64,000 bases of DNA from Fervidicoccaceae archaeon. GTDB lineage: Archaea > Thermoproteota > Thermoprotei_A > Sulfolobales > Fervidicoccaceae. Each line of letters begins with the position of its first letter. Position 1 is the stretch's first letter. The position numbers and the translations under genes were made by a program. The DNA lies in contig JAVYOA010000009.1 in assembly GCA_038734945.1 (NCBI GenBank), positions 248,001 to 312,000 of the forward strand. The letters run 5' to 3'. The notes beneath the pieces are model-generated. The model did not search any database, was not told the DNA's origin, and worked only from the letters and a program-made list of their open reading frames with translations. Positions 31,640 to 40,186 of the stretch are shown one piece after another.

Positions 31640-32536
31640 TTGTCAAGCATGTCCACTAGCAGTAATAATTGCCCAGATATAATTGTGGATCAAGAGAGAG
31701 GAGAAATAATTTGCTTGTCAACAGGTGAAGTTCTCGGTAGCATATTAGATTCAGGTCCTGAGTGGAGGGAATTCGAGAGTGGAGAGGGAAAGCGTAGATC
31801 GAGAGTTGGTTCTCCTTTAACTAATTCCATGCATGACTATGGGATTTCAACTACAATAAGTGAGCAGGATATAAGAAAGTTGAATTTTTCTCAGAGAAAG
31901 AAAATGTACATGCTAAGAAGAAGAATAGCATCTACGCGCATGAGAGAGAACAAAAGAATGATCTCGGCACTGACCCTATTGAAAGAAGAAGCATCAAGAC
32001 TTCAGTTGCCTCAAGTAGTCATAGAAACAGCTTCATTGTTAATGAGGAAAGTTGTTGAAGCAGGATTAGGAAGAGGAGAAAAGATAAGAGCATACGCTGC
32101 AGCTGCCTTATATATCTCATGCAAGTTAGCCAAAATTCCAAGATCTTTCGCCCATCTTGCCAGTGTCATGGAAGTCGATGAAGAAAGTGTTAGATATGCA
32201 TATAGAAAAATAGTGGAGCTCAGCGGAGGGAAAATAAATGCCAAGGTCTCAAAGCCGATAGAATATGTCCCATCTTTCGTGAAAGTCCTTTCCCTAAGCA
32301 AGGGTACAGAAAAGCTCATGTATAGGCTCTCTAATGCTGTCGAGAGGACGAACATGCTTCAAGGCAAATCTCCAATTGCTGTGGCAGCTGCCATAGCATA
32401 CATATCTTCTGCTATAATGGGAGAAAAGAGAAATCAGAGAGATATTGCTTCAGCCTTTGGAACATTCACAGATGTGGCCGTGAGAAATAGATACAGAGAC
32501 ATTGTAGACAACCTCTATATAGAAGTTATCCTATAG
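31640..32536 (+). CDS. tfb: Transcription initiation factor IIB with degenerate zinc ribbon
   Basis: TFB bridges TBP-promoter and RNA polymerase. The 298-residue protein keeps the B-reader/linker (GPEWREFE and following) and both cyclin repeats, including the C-terminal HTH for BRE contact. The N-terminal ribbon should have four zinc cysteines in CPxC...CxxC; only C11 and C25 remain (CPDIIVD and ICLSTGEV), so zinc binding is doubtful. TTG at 31640, nine bases after GGAGGAG, is preferred to the ATG at 31649. Another TFB elsewhere in the genome may be the general one (inference). Confidence 0.92.
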   Translation: MSSMSTSSNNCPDIIVDQERGEIICLSTGEVLGSILDSGPEWREFESGEGKRRSRVGSPLTNSMHDYGISTTISEQDIRKLNFSQRKKMYMLRRRIASTRMRENKRMISALTLLKEEASRLQLPQVVIETASLLMRKVVEAGLGRGEKIRAYAAAALYISCKLAKIPRSFAHLASVMEVDEESVRYAYRKIVELSGGKINAKVSKPIEYVPSFVKVLSLSKGTEKLMYRLSNAVERTNMLQGKSPIAVAAAIAYISSAIMGEKRNQRDIASAFGTFTDVAVRNRYRDIVDNLYIEVIL

Positions 32537-32553
32537 CAAGAATTTCTGAGAAG

Positions 32554-33651
32554 CTATTTCTCGAAGTACTTTTTCTCAATATAAGTTATTGCCACAGTTA
32601 GCAATCCTGCTGCTCCAATACCTATAACGAGGATATCGAGAAAACCAGAGCTGAATATTGCTGTATGGAGAGCATCAAGTGTGGTCTTTTCTGTTCTCGA
32701 TGATAGAGCATCACCGAATCTCATAAATGCAAAGACAAATATCAGCGTGAGAATCATTCCTATTATATCCCTCCATACTTTTATGCTTCTGTTTATCAAC
32801 TTAATGATGCCTCTTCCTACTAGAATGGCGAATATGCTCAGACCAAAGATTGGAGATGAATTCTCTATGGCAGAGCCCACAGAATATATTGATGGGGAAG
32901 AAGATACAGTATAGAAGAATAGGACTGTTCCAGTAACTATCAAGATTGTTGCCACACTTGAAGATACAAACATGATAGGGCTGCTTGCCCAATATTCGTA
33001 TATTTTTTCCTCCAAATTGAAACCTCTCACAATCATCGCTCCGCTCAAAATAATACCAATTACAAGAGTGGCATACTGCAAATATCCGATGAAGCTCAAT
33101 ATAACTAATGAGAGCAGTAAAATTCCGGGAACTCCCAGAAAAATTCTAGAAAATCTCGGCTCAAATATGGCTTTTCTTATATATTTGCCCAAAAGTATAT
33201 ATGTTTCTTCCACTCCTCTCAGTTGCTCTACAACAACCCTTCGTACAGAGATAATTGGAATAATTGACTGAAGGACAGGTATAATTACTTCATCTTCTGT
33301 ACCATCACTTATTACTATAGCTCCATCTACCGACAGTTCGCGCTTGAGCCTCTCAACATCATTTCTTATTCTGAGATCTCCCTTCACAGGATCACTCTCA
33401 TCTCCAGCAACAAGGGCTATTTCTGTATTGTATCCTTCTTTGATCATTTTTTCTAGGAGCTGAAGTCCTGAAAACATCACATTCAGGTCGCTATCCTCAG
33501 GTGAATGTTTTGCAAATTCTATTGCTGCTTTAAGAAGCTCCTCTTTTCCTATGATGGGTGCCTTCAGCCCTGTGTACTTCTCAATATCATTATCTCTATC
33601 AATCACCAGAAGCAGTATCTTTTTCTCTGACAATCTCTTCACTCTCTGCAT
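32554..33651 (-). CDS. DUF373 family membrane protein
   Basis: A 365-residue archaeal protein of unknown role. Residues 1-150 form a soluble alpha/beta domain that opens KKILLLVIDRDNDIEKYTGLKAPIIG, the typical DUF373 start, with GDE and DGAIVISDGTEDE motifs. The C-terminal part has about six transmembrane helices (roughly 165-355). The N-terminal domain resembles nucleotide- or ligand-binding folds, but no function has been shown to my knowledge. ATG at 33651. Single gene between tfb (convergent) and ogg. Confidence 0.85.
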   Translation of the reverse strand: MQRVKRLSEKKILLLVIDRDNDIEKYTGLKAPIIGKEELLKAAIEFAKHSPEDSDLNVMFSGLQLLEKMIKEGYNTEIALVAGDESDPVKGDLRIRNDVERLKRELSVDGAIVISDGTEDEVIIPVLQSIIPIISVRRVVVEQLRGVEETYILLGKYIRKAIFEPRFSRIFLGVPGILLLSLVILSFIGYLQYATLVIGIILSGAMIVRGFNLEEKIYEYWASSPIMFVSSSVATILIVTGTVLFFYTVSSSPSIYSVGSAIENSSPIFGLSIFAILVGRGIIKLINRSIKVWRDIIGMILTLIFVFAFMRFGDALSSRTEKTTLDALHTAIFSSGFLDILVIGIGAAGLLTVAITYIEKKYFEK

Positions 33652-33705
33652 ATTTGAAGATTTTTACCATTTAACAATTTCCTCTGCAGAGTTGAAATAA
33701 AATTT

Positions 33706-34341
33706 TCATTTCAACACTTTTCCTGTTTCCAAATACCATAAATATAAGTCGAGCGCGTCGAGGCCTATCTTCATTCTGGAGGCAATACCTTCTAAAATTG
33801 TCTCTATCTCTAGATATTTTTTCTTGGTTAGCGTTTTTGGTCTTTCATATATTCTATATCTCTCAAGAAGGTCGAGGATATGGAAATCTATTATCGCAAC
33901 ATCAGAAAAACCCACGTTTCTAAGAAAGTGACTTGCTTCTTTTAGCCCGATTCCATTCACCCTCTCAACCAACCAATTCCTTTTAGCCTTCCCCGATCCC
34001 TTTAACTTAACTAACTTGCAAATCTCATTGAGGAGAGGCCTATTTCTAACTATGAATTCTGCTCTCTTTTCAGGGAATCTATGACCAAGCTCTCTGAGAG
34101 TCTTGGTCAGTTGGGAATAAGAGAGGGTTAAAAAACCCCGCCCCAAGACTCTTTGAATATATATGCTTCTCTCTGCTGAAAAATTCGCTGTGAGAATGCA
34201 GAAGGATAGCTCAGAGAAAATATCCTCACAGCTCCCCTCCTCGCCGAGCTTCTTGAATTCCTCTAGCCTGCTCTGAACCAATCTCTTCACACTTTCATCT
34301 TCGAGCAGCTTCTTCACTGACTCTTCAAGAGAGCTCTCCAT
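33706..34341 (-). CDS. ogg: 8-oxoguanine DNA glycosylase/AP lyase, Ogg2 family
   Basis: Removes 8-oxoguanine from DNA and nicks the abasic site. The 211-residue protein has the helix-hairpin-helix GPD architecture: hairpin VNGIGLKEASHFLRNVG with the catalytic lysine, followed by VAIIDFHIL with the catalytic aspartate. Size and motifs match the archaeal Ogg2 type rather than Ogg1 or AGOG. ATG at 34341 follows AGGGGT. It lies about 70 bases downstream of an SDR gene on the same strand. Confidence 0.9.
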   Translation of the reverse strand: MESSLEESVKKLLEDESVKRLVQSRLEEFKKLGEEGSCEDIFSELSFCILTANFSAERSIYIQRVLGRGFLTLSYSQLTKTLRELGHRFPEKRAEFIVRNRPLLNEICKLVKLKGSGKAKRNWLVERVNGIGLKEASHFLRNVGFSDVAIIDFHILDLLERYRIYERPKTLTKKKYLEIETILEGIASRMKIGLDALDLYLWYLETGKVLK

Positions 34342-34411
34342 AAAAACCCCTTGCTTCCTTTCTGGCCTCTTTCCCGCTCTAAAGGAAGAGGCTTTCAGGT
34401 TATTAAAAAAA

Positions 34412-35185
34412 TTAGGAAAGAACTATTCCTCCATCAATCACAACAACGCTTCCGTTCATGTAAGATGAGTCTTCAGATGCCAAGAAAGCAACTAAGTTCG
34501 CTATCTCGTTCGGCTCAGCAAATCTACCAAGGGGGATTCTCTGCGAATTAACCTTCTCAAATTGCTCAAGCGTCAGATTAGATGCTTTTGCTGCTCTCTC
34601 AACCATGGGTGTTCTAACCCAACCAGGAGCAACTGCATTAACCCTTATTTTGTACTTGCCAAGCTCCAATGCCGACAACTTCGTGAGCATTATTACTCCT
34701 GCCTTGGATACTGAGTAAGGAAAAGCTCCAGCCAGAGGCTTTATGCCTGCCACAGAAGCTATGTTGACTATAGAACCCCCACCCCTTGATATCATATGTG
34801 GGGCAACATATTTTATCATAAACCAAATGCCCTTCAAATTAACATTCATCACTTTGTCGAACCATTCAGTGGAAGTTTCCAGGATTGAAGCTGGTGGAGG
34901 CTCAATACCTGCATTGTTTATGAGTACATCAATTCCTCCAAATTTTTCCACCACGGAATTTACTACTTGCTTTACACTTGACTCATCCGAGACATCTAGT
35001 TTTATGAACTCTGCCTTTTTACCAAGAGATTTTATATAATCAACAGTTTCTTTTCCGCCTTTTTCAGAAATATCAAGCACAGCGACTGCAGATCCCAGAG
35101 AAGCGAGCTTTATCGATATTGCCCTTCCAATGCCGCTCCCCCCTCCTGTCACAACTGAAACCTTTCCTTCTAAGTTCATTTCCAT
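34412..35185 (-). CDS. Short-chain dehydrogenase/reductase
   Basis: A 257-residue classical SDR oxidoreductase using NAD(P)H. Cofactor motif TGGGSGIGRA (near 14-23), NNAG, catalytic Ser in NIASVAG, and Y-S-V-S-K are all present; the C-terminus MNGSVVVIDGG is standard. The aspartate in VAVLDIS at the end of beta-2 suggests NAD(H) preference. The substrate is not predictable; relatives reduce 3-oxoacyl groups or oxidise sugars and alcohols. ATG at 35185, or two codons later. Confidence 0.88.
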   Translation of the reverse strand: MEMNLEGKVSVVTGGGSGIGRAISIKLASLGSAVAVLDISEKGGKETVDYIKSLGKKAEFIKLDVSDESSVKQVVNSVVEKFGGIDVLINNAGIEPPPASILETSTEWFDKVMNVNLKGIWFMIKYVAPHMISRGGGSIVNIASVAGIKPLAGAFPYSVSKAGVIMLTKLSALELGKYKIRVNAVAPGWVRTPMVERAAKASNLTLEQFEKVNSQRIPLGRFAEPNEIANLVAFLASEDSSYMNGSVVVIDGGIVLS

Positions 35186-35354
35186 CGCCTATGCTCTTTT
35201 TTTACTATAAAATTAATAATAATCTTTTTCTACATATTTCTACTGCTCTATTTAAGATGGAAAAAGAAGGAGAAGCAATAAAGGCAAATATCAACAGAAT
35301 GAATTATAAACCTCATAGAAAAGATATTTAAATGAATAGCCTGGGGGATATAAA

Positions 35355-35519
35355 TTGCCAAGCCACGGATCGCTTACTAAGGCTGGAAAGGTTAGAAACC
35401 AAACTCCAAAAATTGAGCCAAAGGGAAAGAAGAACAAACCACCGAAAGTTAGAAATAGAATTGAATATTTTGTACGAGTCATAAAGCCTACATTGAAAGC
35501 AGCCCCATCCAGAAGATGA
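35355..35519 (+). CDS. rps30e: Ribosomal protein eS30
   Basis: A 54-residue basic protein too short for default gene callers. It begins [20 protein letters not shown], contains [11 protein letters not shown] and ends APSRR, the eS30 pattern of archaea and eukaryotes. The TTG start at 35355 is preceded by GGGGGAT with a five-base spacer, and a TATA-like ATATTTAAAT lies near 35325. It stands alone upstream of a small membrane protein gene. Confidence 0.92.
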   Translation: MPSHGSLTKAGKVRNQTPKIEPKGKKNKPPKVRNRIEYFVRVIKPTLKAAPSRR

Positions 35520-35554
35520 AGTCATGAAATTGAAGTAAGCAGGAAGATAGTATC

Positions 35555-35839
35555 TTGCCGTGCAGACTATCACCAAGGAGAATTTTGAGGGCTTTCGCAG
35601 TAGGTAGTCTTATCTCATTTTTCGGCTTTTTTGGGGTTCTTTTATCCTTCACCCTCATTAAGCTCATCTATTTAGCTTTTTCCTCAGAAATGCTCATTAT
35701 TGTCATTCTCAGATTTCTGGCTTCTGGGCTCATCATTCTCCTTTGGCTCGTTCTATGGTGGAAAACAACTTTATACATCAGGAACACTCTAATCAGGAAA
35801 ATGAGCAGGGATGATGAGAAAGGGGGATACCAGCGCTAG
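35555..35839 (+). CDS. Small two-helix membrane protein, unknown
   Basis: A 94-residue hydrophobic protein I do not recognise. Two transmembrane helices are evident (about 15-40 and 45-70), with a basic N-terminus (RLSPRRILRAF) and a charged C-terminal tail (RKMSRDDEKGGYQR). TTG at 35555 follows AGGAAGAT. It begins 35 bases after eS30 and may share its transcript. No catalytic motif. The stretch after it (35840-36018) is AT-rich, with only a weak hairpin (AAGATGTGGAA / TTCCATCTT). Confidence 0.55.
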   Translation: MPCRLSPRRILRAFAVGSLISFFGFFGVLLSFTLIKLIYLAFSSEMLIIVILRFLASGLIILLWLVLWWKTTLYIRNTLIRKMSRDDEKGGYQR

Positions 35840-36018
35840 AATTACAAGATGTGGAAAATGGTAGCCCCTGACCTAAATGATATTCCATCTTTTCTACAAG
35901 CACAACAGCTTTTCTCGAATATTTCAAAAATAGACTCATGTATTGCCATTTAGTTGTAAAATATATATGTTAGCATTATACTTAATTAATTAATAGGAAT
36001 CCCTGAGGACGGAAAGTA

Positions 36019-36939
36019 TTGATCGGAATAATATCGCACTGGGATATAGATGGCATTGCTTCGGCAGCAATGTTAGCCACTACTCTTGGAGTATCGAAAG
36101 ACAACATAAGGCTTTCAAGTACAACTAAGACGCATTATTATTTAAAGGAGCTCAAAAAAGCCAGAGCGAAGGAAATATACATAGCAGATCTCAATCCCGG
36201 ACCGGATATAGCTGAACTGATCCTCAAGGAAACTACTAAAAAATGTCAGACAAGAATTCACTGGATAGATCACCATCTTTGGGATGACGATACTCTAGAA
36301 ACACTAAAGCTCTGCTCAAACATAGAGCTCATTTTATCTCCTAGCGCTGAATGCACATCGAAACTTATAAGCCAAACAGTTCTTAGAGGCTATGATATTC
36401 CCAGCCACTTGCTTGACCTCATGAATCTAGCAGAGGACGATGATACATATTCAAACAAGTACGAATTAACTCCAAAATGGAGAATAATTTTGAGATGGGG
36501 CGATTGGGAAATTAGATATAAAACCCTGGAGAGCTGGATAGATGGATATATTTGGCCTAAATGGGCGCAGGAGTTCTATGAAAAGGCCCACAGAGAGTAT
36601 AGAGAACTCATGGAAAAGGCAATAGGAACAGCAGAATACTCACTATTTGATGAAAAGAGAATAATCTTTCTCTACCCAAGCGAAAAGATTCATCCTGGAG
36701 ATCTGCAGAGATTTGTTGAGGAAAGAAGCGGTTCAAAAGCAGATGTCTATGTTTTTGTTTATAAAAAGGGAATTAGCTTGAGAAGCAAAACAGTAGATGT
36801 ATCTCTCCTTGCAAAGGCAATGGGCGGTGGAGGACATAAATATGCAGCAGGAGTTATTCTGAGAGAGCCTCTAGAAGATAAGGAGAGCATAAAGCAAAGG
36901 ATAGTCTCTATTTTCAAAAAGATCTATCAGAGAAAGTGA
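36019..36939 (+). CDS. DHH/DHHA1-family phosphoesterase
   Basis: A 306-residue phosphoesterase of the DHH superfamily (RecJ-like nucleases, cyclic-dinucleotide and oligoribonuclease phosphodiesterases). N-terminal metal motifs are HWDIDGIAS, ADLNPGPD and the name motif DHH in IDHHLWDDD; the C-terminal DHHA1 domain carries GGGGHKYAAG. Size fits archaeal nano-RNase or RecJ-like forms. The start is TTG at 36019 after GAGGACGG. Substrate unknown; archaeal relatives include GAN (GINS-associated nuclease), but that is longer. Convergent with the phosphatase gene. Confidence 0.85.
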   Translation: MIGIISHWDIDGIASAAMLATTLGVSKDNIRLSSTTKTHYYLKELKKARAKEIYIADLNPGPDIAELILKETTKKCQTRIHWIDHHLWDDDTLETLKLCSNIELILSPSAECTSKLISQTVLRGYDIPSHLLDLMNLAEDDDTYSNKYELTPKWRIILRWGDWEIRYKTLESWIDGYIWPKWAQEFYEKAHREYRELMEKAIGTAEYSLFDEKRIIFLYPSEKIHPGDLQRFVEERSGSKADVYVFVYKKGISLRSKTVDVSLLAKAMGGGGHKYAAGVILREPLEDKESIKQRIVSIFKKIYQRK

Positions 36940-36945
36940 AATTAA

Positions 36946-37749
36946 TTATTTACCGACTAGCTTTGCCTCCGCAATAGTCTTGCAAAGCTGAGCAAAACCG
37001 TATCCACTATCGTAATCAGTGACAATCTCTACCCTCTCCCTGAGCTCAGGATCTCCATTAGCGACTGAAACCTTTATTCCAACCTCTCTTATGAAGTCCC
37101 AATCCATTATGCTATCTCCAATTCCAACGATTTCCTCCAGGCCGAGATCGAACATTGATAACAGGATCTTCAGACCATTTAGCTTTCCAGCACCTCTTGG
37201 TGTTAGATGGACAGCATACCCGCTGTAATTAACATCCACCTTGTCATGGAACCCTTCCTTTTCCAGTATTTGCTTCACATAGCTTACAATTTCTTCTTTA
37301 CTCAAAGAACTATTTAGAACCTCGAGGGCAAAATCGAATTTTCTGAAATCATTCTGCCAAGATTCTCTGAACAAGGCAGGGAGCTTCTCTGCCACTATTT
37401 TGGCTGCTTCTCTGAAGGACTCCCTGCAGATCTCCTTTATTTGTGGCCTCTTCACAGATTCATCGATTCTAGCAACTATGCATCCATTCTCAGCAACAAC
37501 TCCATCAAATCCAAGGTATCTTGCTATTCCAAATACTATTGGAAAAGCATTGGCAGATACTAGAAATATCTTCACACCAGCCTTCTTTACCAGGAAGGCA
37601 CCTTCTATTGCTTCAGGAGGTATACGATATCCTTTCCTGTTCTCTGTTAGTGTTCCATCCAGGTCTGTTGCGAGACCCCTAGCAAATGACAGCTTCTCAA
37701 CCAGCTTCATTCCCCTGGTAATGCGCTCTACCATCGCTGTTTCCCTCAT
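36946..37749 (-). CDS. HAD-family phosphatase, phosphoglycolate phosphatase type
   Basis: A 267-residue HAD hydrolase of subfamily IIB, as in archaeal phosphoglycolate phosphatases (TA0175 type). Motif I is DLDGTLTE with the nucleophilic aspartate, motif II SAN, motif III lysine in the RGAGKLNGL region, and motif IV GDSIMDWDF. It would remove phosphate from 2-phosphoglycolate formed in DNA repair, or sugar phosphates. The true start may be the ATG five codons in (MVERITRGM). Upstream of the 5S gene, divergent. Confidence 0.85.
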   Translation of the reverse strand: MRETAMVERITRGMKLVEKLSFARGLATDLDGTLTENRKGYRIPPEAIEGAFLVKKAGVKIFLVSANAFPIVFGIARYLGFDGVVAENGCIVARIDESVKRPQIKEICRESFREAAKIVAEKLPALFRESWQNDFRKFDFALEVLNSSLSKEEIVSYVKQILEKEGFHDKVDVNYSGYAVHLTPRGAGKLNGLKILLSMFDLGLEEIVGIGDSIMDWDFIREVGIKVSVANGDPELRERVEIVTDYDSGYGFAQLCKTIAEAKLVGK

Positions 37750-37782
37750 AAATAGGAAACTATTTTCAAGAGAGCACTAATC

Positions 37783-37790
37783 TTTAAAAA
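37783..37790 (+). promoter_or_regulatory. TATA box of 5S rRNA gene
   Basis: TTTAAAAA at 37783-37790 is centred about 27 bases before the predicted 5' end of 5S rRNA at 37814, the standard archaeal spacing. Confidence 0.6.
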
Positions 37791-37813
37791 CCTTTAAGCA
37801 ATATGTATTTATC

Positions 37814-37941
37814 GGTCCGGGCCGGCCATAGCGGCTGGGCAACACCCGGTCTCGTCAGATCCCGGAAGTTAAGCCGGCCGCGTTGGGGCTCCCAGTGAGC
37901 GCCGAGAGGGCTCGCAGGGACCCCAAGCTGGTGCCGGACCG
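37814..37941 (+). rRNA. rrf: 5S ribosomal RNA (orphan)
   Basis: A GC-rich island in an AT-rich region, with the 5S hallmarks: 5' and 3' ends pair as helix I (GGTCCGG with CCGGACC), the loop A-helix II sequence GGCCATAGCGGC, loop B-C region CCCGGTCTCGTCAGATCCCG, the universal GAAGTTAAGCC segment, and a loop E/helix IV region AGTGAGCGCCGAGAGG. Crenarchaea commonly carry 5S apart from 16S-23S, as here. Ends are placed from helix I pairing. Its 3' end abuts the stop codon of a small gene on the opposite strand. Confidence 0.95.
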
Positions 37942-38112
37942 CTATATTTTCATTTTCAGCGAAAGGAGAAGAGCAGTAATCAAAATCGCGGTTTCCACAA
38001 AATGTCTTCTATCTTTCGTTAACACATATGCAATTATGCTCATAGCTAGTGCAACGATTACGAAGAAAATTGTTATCATGCTCAACGCTCTTCCTGCTCT
38101 TCTCAAACTCAT
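37942..38112 (-). CDS. 56-residue two-helix membrane protein, unknown
   Basis: Begins MSLRRAGRALSM, then a hydrophobic helix (ITIFFVIVALAMSIIAYV), a short charged loop (LTKDRRHFVE) and a second helix (TAILITALLLSL) ending KMKI. The positive-inside pattern and clean ATG-to-TAG frame suggest a real gene, though it is short. GGAG lies about 11 bases before the ATG. It is 75 bases downstream of the Lrp gene on the same strand, and its stop touches the end of 5S rRNA. No family recognised. Confidence 0.55.
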   Translation of the reverse strand: MSLRRAGRALSMITIFFVIVALAMSIIAYVLTKDRRHFVETAILITALLLSLKMKI

Positions 38113-38187
38113 ATAGGGATACTCTCCAATTTGTGAACTTATTTCATTTTTTATTCAAATTCAAAATCAAAAATATTCAAGAACAAG

Positions 38188-38664
38188 CTATAGTGGTACA
38201 TGGGGGTGCATTTCCTTCACAACCCTCAATGCTATGCTCGTCGTGGTTTTCTTCACATGTGGATTTCTCAATGTATCTTTGACAAATTTATCCAGCTCCT
38301 CTATGCTTCTGAATCTGGCAACAGCCAGAATATCGAATTCCCCAGTAATGTCATAAAGGAATATGACATTTTGCTTGGAGGAAAGCTGCTTCTCTATTTC
38401 TTCTAAATAGGGACCTTCAACGCTGAAGTGTATAATGGCAGTTATTTTATAGCCAAGCTTCTCGTGGTCTAAGTCCAAAGTGTATCCCCTAATTATCCCG
38501 AGCTGCTCTAGCCTTCTTATTCTAGAGAATGCTGTCGATATTGGTATTCCGGCTACCTCGGAAATTTCCTTGAGACTTCCTCTTGCATTTCTTGCAAGGG
38601 CTTCAAGGATCTTGAGATCAACTTCTTCCAATACGAGCTCTTCAACTTCTTTTTTCCTTGGCAT
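38188..38664 (-). CDS. Lrp/AsnC-family transcription regulator
   Basis: A 158-residue regulator with an N-terminal winged-helix DNA-binding domain (LKILEALARNARGSLKEISEVAG, with HTH continuing to TAFSRIRRLEQLGII) and a C-terminal RAM ligand-binding domain (ITAIIHFSVEG and GEFDILAVARFRS). Such proteins sense amino acids and form octamers. Start ATG at 38664 is six bases after GGTG; a GTG three codons earlier overlaps that site. The helix-turn-helix is intact. Its targets are unknown; the adjacent small membrane gene is a candidate. Confidence 0.9.
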   Translation of the reverse strand: MPRKKEVEELVLEEVDLKILEALARNARGSLKEISEVAGIPISTAFSRIRRLEQLGIIRGYTLDLDHEKLGYKITAIIHFSVEGPYLEEIEKQLSSKQNVIFLYDITGEFDILAVARFRSIEELDKFVKDTLRNPHVKKTTTSIALRVVKEMHPHVPL

Positions 38665-38773
38665 TGCTGGCACCTGAAATTATTTATTAATTCCTTGGAA
38701 GGGAATGGATAAAAATTTTAATTCAATACCATTATAAAAAATATACTTTTCAATGTGAGGGGTAGTTGGTACT

Positions 38774-40186
38774 TTGCCGGAAAAGAAGCTATGGCAGGCC
38801 CTCAACAATAGGGGAAAGAAAGCTCTAGTAATTTCCCTCGTTGTGATAACCTTCCTATCTTTTTCAAAGATCTATTTAACATTCTCTCAGGCTTCAGCTC
38901 TTTCTGGATATATTAGCGATGAAATATGGTATGTGCCAAGTGCTAGATTAATCGCTAATTTTGTCCTCGGAATTCATACATCATATGTCTACAATGGCAT
39001 GTATGGCTATACAATACAATTGAACTCCTCAGAAGCTGTTGCCTCATGTAAATTGAAAGCCCTAGAAACTGGGGGAATAATACTGAAGGACGACTATGTG
39101 AAGAACAATGCTATAGCCATCGCCCTTCCAAAAGGAACATCCCCCAGTGATCTATGTGAGGGAACTTTGAAGATTGTTCCAGGCTATCCAATGCCAGACA
39201 ATGAGGGAGTTTTCGAATATGTGAATCCTGAACATCCTCCATTGGGGAAATATATAATAGCCCTCTCCATGTATGTCCTAGGAGACTATCCGACAGCATG
39301 GAGGATCCCAGGAGTAATAGAGGCCGGATTCATTGTATTAATAGCTGGCTTGATTGGGTGGAAGTTATCGGGAGCATTCGGCTCTATCCTCGCATCTCTT
39401 GCGGCATCGCTCGATCCCCTTACAAAAAACATGGGAAGTGTAGCTATGCTTGACATACATCTTGCATTCTTCACAGCTCTCGGGCTCCTCTTCTATGTTT
39501 ACAACAGACCCCTTCTGTCGGCACTTTTCATATCACTTTCAGGACTTGTCAAGTACAGCGGATTCTTTCTCCTTCCGTTCATCATGCTCTATATCTCGAG
39601 AGAGAAGAGGGACTTCTTTGGAGCTATATTATATCCATCTCTATTTTCTCTGCTTCTAGCGATAATTGCATTCTTACCTCTGGCCTACCACTACAGCATT
39701 GGATGGGTCTTCATGCAGATCAGATCTGCTCTCGCGTGGCACATGGAGAGCAGACCTCCAGGACCCCCAACGAGCACACCTATAGAGTGGATTCTGGGAT
39801 ATAGTCCATTCTATCTTTCTTACAACCCGGACATATCAGCATCTGGCTCTCCAATTATCTACGTTCCTGTTTTTGTTGTTTCACTCATAGCTCCATTTCT
39901 CTATTTAGTTGAAAAAGAGAGACCTGGCTATGAGCTAAAGAGCTACGGAGTCATGTTCTCAATTGACATTTTTTTGCTGATGTACTGTATTCTCTACGCA
40001 ATTGGAAACAGAACATTATACAGCTTTTATTTCACGCAGATAGTACCAGCTTTCTATGCTTCTTTTCCACAATCTATTCTTATTCTCTCTGATCGCTACA
40101 AATCATTCGAGGAGCTGGGAGGCATAATAAAGAATTTTTTCTTAGGATATCGAAGAAAAAATCAACTAGGTGGGAACAGTGCTTAA
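38774..40186 (+). CDS. Multi-pass membrane glycosyltransferase, PMT/GT-C type
   Basis: A 470-residue integral membrane protein with roughly nine or ten helices. The first luminal loop carries D-E (SGYISDEIWYVPSAR), and a further NPEHPPLGKYII motif is typical of dolichyl-phosphate-mannose:protein mannosyltransferases (PMT_2, GT39/GT83). These use polyprenyl-phosphate sugars to modify proteins or lipids outside the membrane. A large loop of about 110 residues after the first helix is unusual. TTG start at 38774. Its end overlaps the next gene by 8 bases, so the two are coupled. Confidence 0.8.
   Translation: MPEKKLWQALNNRGKKALVISLVVITFLSFSKIYLTFSQASALSGYISDEIWYVPSARLIANFVLGIHTSYVYNGMYGYTIQLNSSEAVASCKLKALETGGIILKDDYVKNNAIAIALPKGTSPSDLCEGTLKIVPGYPMPDNEGVFEYVNPEHPPLGKYIIALSMYVLGDYPTAWRIPGVIEAGFIVLIAGLIGWKLSGAFGSILASLAASLDPLTKNMGSVAMLDIHLAFFTALGLLFYVYNRPLLSALFISLSGLVKYSGFFLLPFIMLYISREKRDFFGAILYPSLFSLLLAIIAFLPLAYHYSIGWVFMQIRSALAWHMESRPPGPPTSTPIEWILGYSPFYLSYNPDISASGSPIIYVPVFVVSLIAPFLYLVEKERPGYELKSYGVMFSIDIFLLMYCILYAIGNRTLYSFYFTQIVPAFYASFPQSILILSDRYKSFEELGGIIKNFFLGYRRKNQLGGNSA

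Noticed and set aside
35245-35331. Short plus-strand frames before eS30
   Set aside because: Too short, low complexity and within the AT-rich promoter region; only the eS30 frame has a family match.
35845-35905. Possible C/D box sRNA after the small membrane gene
   Set aside because: A CTGA and a TGATAT occur, but there is no C box matching RTGATGA and no second D box.
37883-38116. Plus-strand frame running out of the 5S rRNA gene
   Set aside because: It begins inside structured rRNA; the minus-strand 56-residue frame is the better candidate here.
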